Positions 39,503 through 49,874 of a stretch of 64,000 nucleotides of DNA are shown here, in pieces. The position numbers were made by a program, and so were the translations under genes. Origin of the DNA: Curculioniphilus buchneri (GTDB lineage: Bacteria; Pseudomonadota; Gammaproteobacteria; Enterobacterales; Enterobacteriaceae). The stretch covers positions 124,001 to 188,000 of the forward strand of contig NZ_OZ193413.1 of assembly GCF_964275155.1 (NCBI RefSeq). The letters are read 5' to 3'. The notes under the pieces are model-generated. The model saw nothing but the letters and a program-made list of their open reading frames with translations, searched no databases and was not told the origin of the DNA. Positions within the stretch are counted from its first letter, which is position 1; the number at the start of each line of letters is the position of its first letter.

Positions 39503-40384
39503 ATGGAACCTATATATGCTATTAATAAAATGCATTTAGCTAGCAGCTGGATACTAAATAATCAAGACTTACTGATTCAATATGTTATAAATATTGTTGC
39601 TGCTATCCTAATTGTATTGATCGGTATTATGGTCTCTAGAGGGATTGACCGTGTTCTGAACAGAATGATGAAAGCACGGTATGTAGATGCAACAATCTCT
39701 GATTTTATATCATCAATAGTGTATTATGGTATTTTAATCTTTACTTTTGTCGCTGCTCTTAATCAAGTAGGAGTCCAAACTGCTTCGGTTATTGCTGTTA
39801 TTGGTGCTGCTGGTTTAGCTATCGGTCTTGCTCTGCAAGGATTTCTTGCAAATTTTTCAGCGGGTGTTTTATTAGTAATATTCCGTCATTTTCATGCTGG
39901 TGATTATGTAGATTTTAGTGGCACATCCGGAACTGTATTAGTAGTGCATATTTTTTCTACTACACTAAAGACGTATGATGGAAAAATTATAGTGGTGCCT
40001 AATAGCAAAATTTTATCTGGAAACATCACTAACTTTTCTCAAGAACCGAACAGCTTAATCAATACTACTATTAGTGTGAGCTATAACGCTGATATCGAAC
40101 AAGTAAAGAAATTAATCACTGATGTTATGATCGCTGATAATCGGATCATTCAAAAAATGGGAATTACTGTACGTTTAAACGCATTATGTTCATCTTCGAT
40201 GGATTTTATTGTACGTGCTTGGGTACCGCGTAGCGAAAAACAACAAGTTATCTTTGATTTATTGGAAAAAGTTAAAGTAGTGTTAGATCAAAACAATATC
40301 GGCATGTCGCATCAACAGATGGACGTTCATTATTATCATTCGATACATACACCTTATCTTCCAAAAGAAAACAAAGAAAAATAA
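39503..40384 (+). CDS. mscS: Small-conductance mechanosensitive channel MscS
   Basis: Inner-membrane emergency valve that opens on hypo-osmotic stress. It has 293 aa (E. coli 286). There are three membrane segments (about 28-52, 68-88 and 96-128). The pore helix keeps the QTASVIAVIGAAGLAIGLALQG glycine/alanine pattern, except that LQGSLSN is LQGFLAN here. The beta-domain segments GTVLVVHIFSTTLKTYDGK and VVPNSKI follow. The frame starts with GTG at 39491, but the ATG at 39503 places the first Trp at residue 16 exactly as in E. coli. Keeping a tension valve fits life in a host with variable osmolarity. Confidence 0.94.
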   Translation: MEPIYAINKMHLASSWILNNQDLLIQYVINIVAAILIVLIGIMVSRGIDRVLNRMMKARYVDATISDFISSIVYYGILIFTFVAALNQVGVQTASVIAVIGAAGLAIGLALQGFLANFSAGVLLVIFRHFHAGDYVDFSGTSGTVLVVHIFSTTLKTYDGKIIVVPNSKILSGNITNFSQEPNSLINTTISVSYNADIEQVKKLITDVMIADNRIIQKMGITVRLNALCSSSMDFIVRAWVPRSEKQQVIFDLLEKVKVVLDQNNIGMSHQQMDVHYYHSIHTPYLPKENKEK

Positions 40385-41826
40385 ATGCTATAATTCTACT
40401 ATGAAAACTTTTCGTAAAAAAAAGGAAACAAGCTAGAAAATCAATCAACTTTTCCCGTATGTTTGTAATGAAGAATAACACTAAAACTTATAGATCTTTA
40501 GATCTACAATCTAGTACAAATAGACCACATTGACCATTCACTAAATATTATTCATTGCATAACATTCAATAATTTCTCTTGCACTCATCATTAAATAGTT
40601 ATATTTAACAATCAATACTTAATACTTTGTATTTCATACTATTGTTTTATTGATATTTTATATACGCATATACTATATTATGATAGTAGGTTATATAGTT
40701 TAAAAAGACAGCCGTAGTATATAGGAAAAATTTAGTTTTTTTATGTTCCTTCAAATCATGTATGCAATGCATTTCACTACTATAAATATAGTTATATAAT
40801 TGACATTGTATTTTTTTCATAGGCATCACTCAATAGTTAACTTTATTGATAATTTTATTGTGTATTTGTAAATTGAATTAATGTGTATTTATGTACGATA
40901 AAATCATCTTAAATAACATATAACTTTAGCAGTTATATTATTTTATACATTAACTTCAATAAAATTATTATCATATCTACATTCCTAATTCTATGTAACA
41001 TAACATATTGAGAGTTAGTTCTAAGAATAGAATGAGCTTAAAGAAACCGTGCTATTACATAAAATACGGTTATCAAAAAATGTATGTTTGATATATCATT
41101 TAATATAAATATTAATTTGATGAAATATACTGCATCGTATAATATCATGTAAGTATAATGTACGGCATAATGATTGAAATGATTATATTTTAACTACACA
41201 TTAGTTTAATCTATCATAATTTATGATATTATCATCTAGTTTTCAGTTTCATTTTTTTAAAAAATTTAGATATCAGGAATAAATAATAACAACATGCTCC
41301 AATGTAAAAAAAGAACATATCGAAGATTTTTGTAAAAATTGACGGTTTATTGTCATTAATTTTACACATAAATGTAAAATATTTGCGTATATTATTGATC
41401 TTGAGTAGGTAAATGTGAACTTAAAAATTAAGATCATTACATATTTTATGGTCGTATATGTTGTCAAATTTTCTTATGTAGGATAAGAACTAAATGATCT
41501 ATGTCTTTAATAAGAAATAAGATAGATTGATAAAGTTAATATTAATCACGCTTGAAAAAAGTTTTTAAAAACATAAATACTATGATAATATTAATATATA
41601 TTATTTGGAATAAAGATGTTAAAATTTGATCCGTGACACATAGATGAAAGTTGACATCAGTTTCGATTTAAGTCTTAATATTTACCTTGTTTATAAAATC
41701 AAAAGAATTGATTTATGTACTAAATATCACGTAATGTGAAATGGATGTATCATAAGATGTTTTAGTAATTAAAATATTCAACAGGGGATTTATTTATATT
41801 TTATTAATTTTAGAGGTGCTAAAGAT
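40385..41826. other. 1.4-kb spacer between mscS and ibpA
   Basis: No credible gene. A 6-bp stem AACCGT/ACGGTT lies near 41045-41071. A possible heat-shock promoter is CTTGAAA (41551-41557) with CATAAATA (41572-41579), 14 bases apart. That is a partial sigma-32 match about 250 bases before ibpA, and I give it low weight. Relics of E. coli neighbours (argO, yidQ) were not recognisable. Confidence 0.4.
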
Positions 41827-42240
41827 ATGAGTAATTTTGATTTTTCACCATTATATCGTTCAGCTATTGGATTTGATCGCTTAGTTCGGCTATTAGAAAC
41901 TAATCAAGGCCAAGTTAATGGTAGTTATCCATCTTATAATGTTGAATTAGTTAGTGAAAATAAGTACCGTATTTCCATTTCAGTGGCTGGTTTTTCAGAA
42001 AATGAATTGGAAATTACTGCTCATGATAATCTCTTGATAGTAAAAGGTAAACATATCAATGAAAAAAGAGAGCGAAATTATTTATACCAAGGTATTACTG
42101 AACGTAATTTTGAACGAAAATTTCAATTAGCTGAATATATTCAAATTAAAGATGTGCATTTAGAAAATGGGCTGTTATCTATTAATTTGGAACGTATTGT
42201 TCCAGAAACATTAAAACCACGACGTATAGAAATTAAATAG
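41827..42240 (+). CDS. ibpA: Small heat-shock protein IbpA
   Basis: Holdase that coats aggregating proteins for DnaK/ClpB rescue. It has 137 aa, the E. coli IbpA length, and starts MSNFDFSPLYRSAIGFDR as IbpA does. The alpha-crystallin domain (YNVELVSENKYRI, AGFSENELEITA, ENGLLSINLER) and the C-terminal IEI motif are present. AGAGGTG precedes the start. The E. coli partner gene ibpB is a relic just downstream, so IbpA must work alone here. An RNA thermometer in the leader (known for ibpA in E. coli) could not be recognised by eye. Confidence 0.95.
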   Translation: MSNFDFSPLYRSAIGFDRLVRLLETNQGQVNGSYPSYNVELVSENKYRISISVAGFSENELEITAHDNLLIVKGKHINEKRERNYLYQGITERNFERKFQLAEYIQIKDVHLENGLLSINLERIVPETLKPRRIEIK

Positions 42241-42321
42241 TACGTGCATACCGATATTGATATATTAAAATTAGCAATTAAAGTAAGATGGCATTTGTTT
42301 TAAATAGGAGTGGCCAACGGA

Positions 42322-42600
42322 CATAGTAATAATTTTCTCCATCGCTTCGGTAATGGATTGATTTTCATAAATTACTAAAAATAATATTTTGAATAGTTAA
42401 GATCAATCATACTTGCATTGTTCTTACTTTTTGAAACTCAACCGATAGATTGTCTATTACATTGTAATAGCTCTTATCGAGTCATCAAAAACATACCGAA
42501 GTTTATGGAAAGTTATATATTTTTTACATTAAGAATGACATGTAGATAATTTTATTAGCGACATGCATGGTAATTAAAACTCTAATTTGTTTAATTATTA
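42322..42600 (+). pseudogene. ibpB: Relic of ibpB
   Basis: In E. coli ibpB follows ibpA by about 110 bases. Here an orphan AGGAG (42306-42310) is followed by sequence matching the start of IbpB: the DNA for FxLSPLxRQ is recognisable with indels, then TGG ATT GAT TTT CAT AAA TTA (42354-42374) reads WIDFHKL where IbpB has WIGFDKL. A stop follows about eight codons later. A possible later patch near 42528 reads FTL.. as in FTLAENMEV. No open frame exists. Confidence 0.65.
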
Positions 42601-42664
42601 AACTTTTTAACATTAAATTAAGTCGTCGATTATCTGCGTAACAATTATAATAAGTTTTTTCTAT

Positions 42665-42684
42665 TTACATCATATTACATCATA
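42665..42684. repeat. Perfect 10-bp tandem repeat
   Basis: TTACATCATA is repeated once without a gap, between the ibpB and pdhR relics. It is probably a slippage product. Confidence 0.75.
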
Positions 42685-42912
42685 TTTTCACGTCGAAATA
42701 ATAAGGTTATAAAGTATAGCTTATGCATTCTTATGCATATAGTAATGTTGTAATAGAGGGCAAGTCATTTTACAGAGTATTACCGGACTATGGTTGGATT
42801 GTATACTAAGATTTTTACTTCGATCAAACAAGAAAGTTTAACGTTTAGAAAAGTACTCTACATTAGAATTTTAATGATTATTTGTTAATAATGTTTTAGT
42901 GTTTTAAAAGAC

Positions 42913-43870
42913 TCGATTTCTAATCATCTTATTATTTTATTGAATTTTCAATTTTTTAAAATTCAAATTAAAATAATTCTTGGAACACATCTAATTATTT
43001 TTTTATCGTTTCAATTAAAATAATTAAAATAGTTTCAGTGAATGAATTGGATCCTATGTTTGATATTCTCAAGATTTTTAATAAACTATCTCATTTATCG
43101 TGTTATCTAATTTACATAAGAAGTAAAGACAGGGATAAAAATTCTTGATAAATCGTATTTTATCCTTTTCATTTCTGAAAATTTGACTCATTAATAATGT
43201 TTTACTTAAACAATGTTTGTCAATTTTAATCAAAGTACTAATAATAAACTACCTTTTATTAACCATTGTATTTCTTAGTTTAGGACGTTACATTATTATC
43301 TTGTCTCTAATATTATAATAGTTACATTCAATAAATGCCATATTTTTATTCTGATGATGACTTGATGCTTCACTATCACTATTATTCTTCAATGGATTTA
43401 TATTTAATATGAAATGCAATATTGTCTTTATAGCAAGCAGGATAGTTTCAATATTAAAAGAGATACAAATTTTTTAAAAAAAGCAATAATTTTATGTAGT
43501 AATGAATAATACTGTTTAGGTAATTAAATTATCATAATTAAAATAGTTTACAATGTAGTTTTATGATTTTTATAATTTTTAAAATGTACACAATCAATAT
43601 TGAGAATATATATAATACGTATCTTACATAATTTTTTATATCAAATAATACTTCAATCAAGTATCTCAGTACTGAGATTAATAAACAAAATTATATTTGT
43701 CCACATAAGTATATGAAATTCAATTTCAATGTAAAGTTGATAGTAGAAATATCGCATGGAATTTTATCTTACAGTGTAACGAATAAGCACAATCATATTG
43801 CTACATTTAAAAATGTAAAATTTTAATTTTCTACAATGCTTCTTCGCTTAGTAGAAAAAATAATAGATAA
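42913..43870 (+). pseudogene. pdhR: Relic of pdhR (pyruvate dehydrogenase repressor)
   Basis: E. coli has pdhR immediately upstream of aceE in the same direction. Reading this spacer against PdhR gives, in order: a patch like LSDVIEQQLEF (about 42913-42948), one like LILEGTLRPG (42972-42995, DNA nearly matches ILEGT), and one like ERELAKQFDV (43038-43067, read VNELDPMFDI). A 3' patch like EEILLDRSREE (43755-43790) and one like RSLRRLEQRKN then a stop end near 43870. Frame is broken repeatedly and the middle is unreadable. The 3' end lies about 110 bases before aceE. Confidence 0.55.
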
Positions 43871-43981
43871 AATTCCTTTTGATTTAATTGCAATAATGGA
43901 CTGTAGAAAATTAAGCTTTAATTGAATTAATAAAAAATAAATTAAGATCGATCAAGATAGATATAGAAAGGAAACATCATT

Positions 43982-46645
43982 GTGTCAAAATCTTTGTACG
44001 ACGTGGATCCAAACGAAACACGCGATTGGATGCAAGCGATTGAATCAGTCGTTCGTGAAGAGGGTATTGAACGTGCACAATTTCTGATAGATCAGGTAGT
44101 TAAAGTGGCTCAAAGTTGGGGCATTAAGATAACTGATAACAATTTTGAAAATGATTATATCAATACGATTTCAATAGAAGAAGAGCCCGAATATCCAGGT
44201 AATCTAGACATAGAACGACGTATTCGTTCAGCTATACGCTGGAATTCAATCATGATTGTACTATATGCATCGAAAAAAGGTTTGGAGCTGGGCGGACATA
44301 TTTCATCTTTTCAGTCTTCCGCTACAATATATGAAGTTTGTTTCAATCATTTTTTTAGAGCACATAATGATAAAGATGGTGGCGATTTAGTATATTTCCA
44401 AGGACATATTTCACCCGGTATTTATTCCCGAGCTTTCCTTGAAGATCGATTGACCGAAGATCAAATGAATAACTTTCGTCAAGAAGTATACGGAAATGGA
44501 TTATCGTCTTATCCTCATCCGAAACTAATGCCAGAATTTTGGCAATTCCCAACAGTCTCTATGGGTTTAGGCCCAATTAGTGCTATTTATCAAGCAAAAT
44601 TTTTGAAATATCTCAACCATCGTTCTCTAAAAGATACTAGTAATCAAACTGTTTATGCTTTCTTAGGTGATGGTGAAATGGATGAACCGGAATCCAAGGG
44701 TGCTATCACAATAGCAGCTCGTGAAAAGCTAGACAATCTTGTGTTTATCATTAATTGTAACTTACAACGTTTAGATGGCCCTGTTATCGGTAATGGAAAA
44801 ATCATAAATGAACTAACAGGCATATTCAGAGGCGCTGGGTGGGAAGTGATCAAAGTTATCTGGGGCAGTCGCTGGGATAAGCTGCTTTGTAAAGATACTA
44901 GTGGAAAACTGATTCAGTTAATGAATGAAACTGTCGATGGAGACTATCAGACTTTCAAATCAAAGAATGGTGCTTATGTTCGAAAACATTTTTTTGGAAA
45001 ATATCCGGAAACTGCTAAATTAGTGCAAGATATGAGTGATGAAGAAATTTGGATGCTCAATCGAGGCGGACATGATCCAAAAAAAATTTATGCTGCTTTA
45101 AAAAAAGCAAAAAAAATTATTGGAAAACCTACGGTAATTTTAGCACATACAATTAAAGGTTATGGTATGGGCATAATTGCGGAAGGAATGAATATTGCAC
45201 ATCAAGTGAAAAAAATAAACACAGAAGGTATTCGTTATTTTCGCGATCGTTTTAATCTTAAAACTATTACCGATGATAAAATTGCATCGTTGCCCTACAT
45301 TAAATTTGATAAAAATTCTGAAGAACATACCTATTTGCACGCACGTCGAAAAGCATTATTTGGCTATCTACCCAACCGTTTAAAAGATTTTTCAAATCCG
45401 ATGATACTACCTATTTTAGAAGATTTTTCATCATTGTTTGAAGCACAGAAAAAAGAAAGTTCTACCACTATCGCTTTTGTACGCGTATTTAACTTAATAT
45501 TAAAAAATAATACGATTAAAAATCGTCTGGTTCCAATTATTGCTGATGAAGCTCGTACTTTTGGTATGGAAGGTCTTTTTCGTAAGATAGGTATTTACAG
45601 TCCGAATGGACAACAGTATACCCCACAAGACCATGAACTAATGGCTTATTATCGTGAAAATAAAAATGGTCAAATTCTACAAGAAGGTATTAATGAATTA
45701 GGTGCTTTTGCATCTTGGCTTGCAGCTGCAACTTCTTATAGTACAAATGATTTTCCAATGATTCCATTCTATATATACTATTCTATGTTTGGTTTTCAAC
45801 GAATTGGTGATTTATGCTGGGCAGCTGGTGATCAACAAGCTCGTGGTTTTCTAATAGGCGGCACTTCAGGGCGCACTACTTTAAATGGAGAAGGGTTACA
45901 ACATGAAGATGGTCATAGTCACATTCAATCATTGACTATTCCGAACTGCATCTCCTATGATCCAGCGTATGCCTATGAAGTAGCAATTATCATACACGAT
46001 GGACTGCATCGAATGTACGGTAATAATCCAAGCAATATTTATTACTATATAACCACTGTAAACGAAAACTATTACATGCCTGCCATGCCAAAAAATGTGG
46101 AGAATGGTATTCGAAAGGGAATTTATAAGTTAGAAACCTTAAATGGTTGTCAAGGTACAGTACAATTGATGGGTTCCGGTGCAATTTTACGTCATGTACG
46201 TAAAGCAGCACACATTCTTGTTCAAGAGTATGAAGTAGGTTCTGATGTCTATAGTGTAACATCATTTACAGAACTAGCGCGTGATGGCCAAGATTGTGAA
46301 CGCTGGAACATGTTACATCCACAAGAAAAACCACGAGTACCATATGTGACCACTATATTAAATAACGCACCAGCAGTAGCAGCCACTGATTATATGAAGT
46401 TATTTGCTGAACAGATCCGTGGTTACATTCCAGCGAAAGCATTTCGAGTATTAGGAACTGATGGTTTTGGTTGTTCTGATAGTCGCGAAAATCTTCGCCA
46501 CCATTTTGAAGTTGATTCAAATTTTATAGTAGTGGCAGCATTAGACGTATTAGCTAAATGTGGCGATATCAGTTTTGATGTGGTGGAAAAAGCCATTAAA
46601 AAATTTGGTATCGATTCTTACAAAATAAACCCACGTTTAGCATAA
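43982..46645 (+). CDS. aceE: Pyruvate dehydrogenase E1 component
   Basis: Thiamine-dependent E1 of the pyruvate dehydrogenase complex; decarboxylates pyruvate and acetylates the lipoyl domain of AceF. It has 887 aa, exactly the E. coli length. The E2-binding N-terminus DVDPNETRDW, FQSSATIY, the ThDP/Mg motif GDGEMDEPES, GGHDPKKIYAA, and the C-terminal GTDGFG..DSRENLRHHFE are intact. Start codon is GTG with AAAGGA upstream. aceF follows after 14 bases. The dead pdhR upstream implies loss of pyruvate-responsive repression. Confidence 0.97.
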   Translation: MSKSLYDVDPNETRDWMQAIESVVREEGIERAQFLIDQVVKVAQSWGIKITDNNFENDYINTISIEEEPEYPGNLDIERRIRSAIRWNSIMIVLYASKKGLELGGHISSFQSSATIYEVCFNHFFRAHNDKDGGDLVYFQGHISPGIYSRAFLEDRLTEDQMNNFRQEVYGNGLSSYPHPKLMPEFWQFPTVSMGLGPISAIYQAKFLKYLNHRSLKDTSNQTVYAFLGDGEMDEPESKGAITIAAREKLDNLVFIINCNLQRLDGPVIGNGKIINELTGIFRGAGWEVIKVIWGSRWDKLLCKDTSGKLIQLMNETVDGDYQTFKSKNGAYVRKHFFGKYPETAKLVQDMSDEEIWMLNRGGHDPKKIYAALKKAKKIIGKPTVILAHTIKGYGMGIIAEGMNIAHQVKKINTEGIRYFRDRFNLKTITDDKIASLPYIKFDKNSEEHTYLHARRKALFGYLPNRLKDFSNPMILPILEDFSSLFEAQKKESSTTIAFVRVFNLILKNNTIKNRLVPIIADEARTFGMEGLFRKIGIYSPNGQQYTPQDHELMAYYRENKNGQILQEGINELGAFASWLAAATSYSTNDFPMIPFYIYYSMFGFQRIGDLCWAAGDQQARGFLIGGTSGRTTLNGEGLQHEDGHSHIQSLTIPNCISYDPAYAYEVAIIIHDGLHRMYGNNPSNIYYYITTVNENYYMPAMPKNVENGIRKGIYKLETLNGCQGTVQLMGSGAILRHVRKAAHILVQEYEVGSDVYSVTSFTELARDGQDCERWNMLHPQEKPRVPYVTTILNNAPAVAATDYMKLFAEQIRGYIPAKAFRVLGTDGFGCSDSRENLRHHFEVDSNFIVVAALDVLAKCGDISFDVVEKAIKKFGIDSYKINPRLA

Positions 46646-46659
46646 GGAACAAAGTATAT

Positions 46660-47934
46660 ATGGCTATTAAAATTAATGTACCGGACATTGGTACAGATGA
46701 AGTAGAGGTTACTGAAATATTAGTAAATGTTGGTGATCAACTCGAAGCTGAACAGTCACTAATTACCGTAGAAGGTGATAAGACTACGATGGAAATACCG
46801 ACACCGGTTCCTGGTATTATAAAAGAAATTAAAATTAACATTGGAGATAAAATTAATACAGGTTCTTTAATTGTAATGTTAGAAGAAACTAGTGAAATGT
46901 TAACATCGCAGTCAGAAAAAGATAATAAAAACACTCTAATTTTGTTAAATCGAAAAGATCAAACTACATATATTCAAAATACTGCTATTCAAGATATTGC
47001 ACATCAGTGTAGTCATGCTACTCCTGTTATTCGTCGGTTAGCACGTAAATTCTGCATTAATTTAAATAATCTTAAAGGTACTGGACGTAAAGGACGTATT
47101 TTACGAGAGGATATTCACGATTATATTAGAAAAGCTATTAAACTTTCAGAAACATTTTCTACTGAACATATTAACCAAAAAGAATTACAGCGACCAGTAC
47201 TACCATGGCCTAAAATAGATTTTAGTAAATTTGGAGATACCGAAGAGATAACATTAGATAGAATTAGAAAACTATCTGGTGCTAACTTATACAGAAATTG
47301 GATAAGTATACCGCATGTAACTCAATTTGAAGAAGCTGATATTACTGAAATTGAATCATTTCGAAACAAAAAAAATGCCGAGATAGTAAAAAAGAAGCTA
47401 AATATAAAAATTACATTTTTGATATTCATTATGAAAGCTGTTGCTAAGGCATTAAAAGAGCTACCAAGGTTTAATAGCTCTCTATCCGAAGATGGGCAGA
47501 TTTTAATACTTAAGAAATACATTAATATTGGAATAGCAATCGATACTAAAAATGGTCTAGTTGTACCAGTGTTCCGCGATATAAATCAGAAGGGTATCAT
47601 TGAACTATCATACGAATTAGCGAAAATTTCAAAGAAAGCCCGAGAAGGTAAACTTACTTCATTAGATATGCAAGGTGGTTGCTTTACTATTTCTAGCTTA
47701 GGAGGTATTGGCGGAATAGCTTTTACGCCTATCATCAATGCGCCAGAAGTGGCTATACTTGGTATATCAAAGGCTGCTATGAAACCAGTATGGAATGGCA
47801 AGAAATTTATTTCTCGACTAATGTTACCATTGTCTCTTTCTTATGATCATCGAGTGATTGATGGTGCTGATGGTGCACGATTTATTACTTTTATCAGTCA
47901 TGTAATTTCTGATATCCGTCATTTAATAATGTAG
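46660..47934 (+). CDS. aceF: Dihydrolipoyl acetyltransferase, single-lipoyl form
   Basis: E2 core of pyruvate dehydrogenase. It has only 424 aa against 630 in E. coli, because one lipoyl domain (1-78, lipoylated Lys41 in VEGDKTTME) remains instead of three. Then come a short, not alanine/proline-rich linker, the E1/E3-binding domain (about 119-156, HATPVIRRLARKF and GTGRKGRILRED), and the acetyltransferase domain with catalytic SYDHRVIDGADG (His397, Asp401). E. coli E2 engineered down to one lipoyl domain is known to stay active, so function is expected. Domain loss is clean, with no frameshift. It is cotranscribed with aceE. Confidence 0.96.
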   Translation: MAIKINVPDIGTDEVEVTEILVNVGDQLEAEQSLITVEGDKTTMEIPTPVPGIIKEIKINIGDKINTGSLIVMLEETSEMLTSQSEKDNKNTLILLNRKDQTTYIQNTAIQDIAHQCSHATPVIRRLARKFCINLNNLKGTGRKGRILREDIHDYIRKAIKLSETFSTEHINQKELQRPVLPWPKIDFSKFGDTEEITLDRIRKLSGANLYRNWISIPHVTQFEEADITEIESFRNKKNAEIVKKKLNIKITFLIFIMKAVAKALKELPRFNSSLSEDGQILILKKYINIGIAIDTKNGLVVPVFRDINQKGIIELSYELAKISKKAREGKLTSLDMQGGCFTISSLGGIGGIAFTPIINAPEVAILGISKAAMKPVWNGKKFISRLMLPLSLSYDHRVIDGADGARFITFISHVISDIRHLIM

Positions 47935-48176
47935 TATCCAAAATTAACAATCATTTTCTTAAATACTATATATACTATGTGGTATAACTACAGCAAAAAA
48001 TAAATCACTAAAATTAGTAATATGGATTGAAGGTTCGCTATATTAATTATTATATTGCAGTTTATTTGCATTTATGTAAACTGTTCAGTATTGAGCAATA
48101 GTCAAAATAGATAGCAAAAGTGCGTAAATATTTATAGATTAATGTTGGACTTATTAGTAGTGACTAAAGGATTATT

Positions 48177-49610
48177 ATGAGCATTGAAATAAAATCTCAA
48201 GTTTTAGTACTTGGATCTGGACCAGGGGGATATTCTTCAGCTTTTCGTTGTGCAGATTTAGGTTTGAAAACAGTCTTGGTAGAACGTTATGCATCTCTTG
48301 GTGGAGTTTGTTTAAATGTCGGCTGTATTCCTTCTAAAGCTTTATTGCATATTGCTAAAACAATTACAGATGCTAAGGAAATGAAAAAAAATGGCATCGT
48401 GTCTGGTGAATTAAAAATTGATATTAATAATGTGCGAATGTGGAAGGAACAATTAATATATAAGTTAACAACTGGCTTAAGTAAAATGGCTAAAGCACGT
48501 AAAATAAACGTATTGACAGGCTACGGAAAATTTACTAGTGCTCATACAATAGACGTAGAAAACAAACATGGTGATAGTATAAGAATCATATTCGATAATG
48601 CAATTATCGCCTCTGGATCTTGTCCAATTCAATTACCATTTATTCCCTACGAAGATTCACGAGTATGGAACTCCACTAATTCGCTAGATTTAAATTCAGT
48701 GCCAAATAGGTTATTGATTATAGGCGGTGGTATTATTGGACTTGAAATGGCGACTATTTACCATGCTTTAGGATCAAAAATTGATGTCGTCGAAATGTGT
48801 GATCAACTTATTCCAGCTGCTGATCAGGATGTGGTAAAATTTTTTGAAAAATATGTTCGAGACTATTTTAATCTTATGCTACACACTAAAGTTTCTATGA
48901 TAAAAACTAGAGAAGATGGCCTTCATGTAACTATGGAAAATACACAGGATGATTCTTGTACAAATCAGTGTTATGACGCTGTACTTGTAGCTATTGGTCG
49001 TACTCCAAATACGAAACTGTTGAATCTTGAACAAGCAGGAATACAAGTAGACAATCTCGGCTTCATTAGTGTTGATAAGCAAATGCGTACTAATATATCG
49101 CATATTTATGCTGTTGGCGATATTGTTGGTCAACCGATGCTAGCTCACAAAGGTATGTATGAAGGCCATTTGGTCGCAGAAGTAATAGCAGGTAATAAAT
49201 ATTATTATGATTCTAAAATCATTCCATGCATAGCATATACTGACCCAGAAGTAGCATGGGTTGGTTTGACCGAAAAAGAAGCTACAAAAACTAAAATTAA
49301 CTTTGAAGTAGCTACTTTTCCCTGGGAAGCTTCTGGCCGTGCCGTAGCATCAAATTGCTCATATGGTATGACAAAGTTAATTTTTAACAAAGAAACACAT
49401 CAAATAATCGGTGGTGCGATAGTTGGTAGTCATGGAGGTGAACTTATAGGTGAAATCGGTTTAGCTATAGAAATGGGTTGTGATGTAGGAGACATTTCTC
49501 TTACTATGCATGCTCATCCGACTTTACATGAGTCAATAAATTTAGCTGCAAAAATTTATGAAGGCACGATTACCGACTTGTTAAATATTAAGGCAAAGAA
49601 GAAACAATAA
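48177..49610 (+). CDS. lpd: Dihydrolipoamide dehydrogenase
   Basis: FAD-dependent E3 that reoxidises lipoyl groups, shared with any 2-oxoglutarate dehydrogenase. It has 477 aa (E. coli 474). The dinucleotide motif GSGPGG is at 13-18, the redox disulfide is Cys45/Cys50 in GGVCLNVGCIPSK, GGGIIGLE binds NAD, and the catalytic HPTLHE is at 447-452. It sits 242 bases after aceF, a spacer that in E. coli carries an independent lpd promoter. Confidence 0.97.
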   Translation: MSIEIKSQVLVLGSGPGGYSSAFRCADLGLKTVLVERYASLGGVCLNVGCIPSKALLHIAKTITDAKEMKKNGIVSGELKIDINNVRMWKEQLIYKLTTGLSKMAKARKINVLTGYGKFTSAHTIDVENKHGDSIRIIFDNAIIASGSCPIQLPFIPYEDSRVWNSTNSLDLNSVPNRLLIIGGGIIGLEMATIYHALGSKIDVVEMCDQLIPAADQDVVKFFEKYVRDYFNLMLHTKVSMIKTREDGLHVTMENTQDDSCTNQCYDAVLVAIGRTPNTKLLNLEQAGIQVDNLGFISVDKQMRTNISHIYAVGDIVGQPMLAHKGMYEGHLVAEVIAGNKYYYDSKIIPCIAYTDPEVAWVGLTEKEATKTKINFEVATFPWEASGRAVASNCSYGMTKLIFNKETHQIIGGAIVGSHGGELIGEIGLAIEMGCDVGDISLTMHAHPTLHESINLAAKIYEGTITDLLNIKAKKKQ

Positions 49611-49874
49611 TTTTTTTACATAAAACTTACTAATGAAAATATTATTTTAATGAACTACATCTTCATTGATATAGATGGCCCTAGTAGTGATGCCTAGAGA
49701 AGTATAAATAATTCATTAATCAATATCTAATATATAGAAATTCACTGTGTTATTTTATCAACATTATTTTACAAAATTTTACAAAGTGAAAATCATATCT
49801 AATATTGCGCGTTCATTATTATAATTGACAGATATTTTTTTATGTTTGATTGTATTGTTGTCGTCATTTTGATT

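Noticed and set aside
41551..41579. Sigma-32-like promoter for ibpA
   Set aside because: The -35 match is good but the -10 is poor, and it lies about 250 bases from the gene. Not called as a feature.
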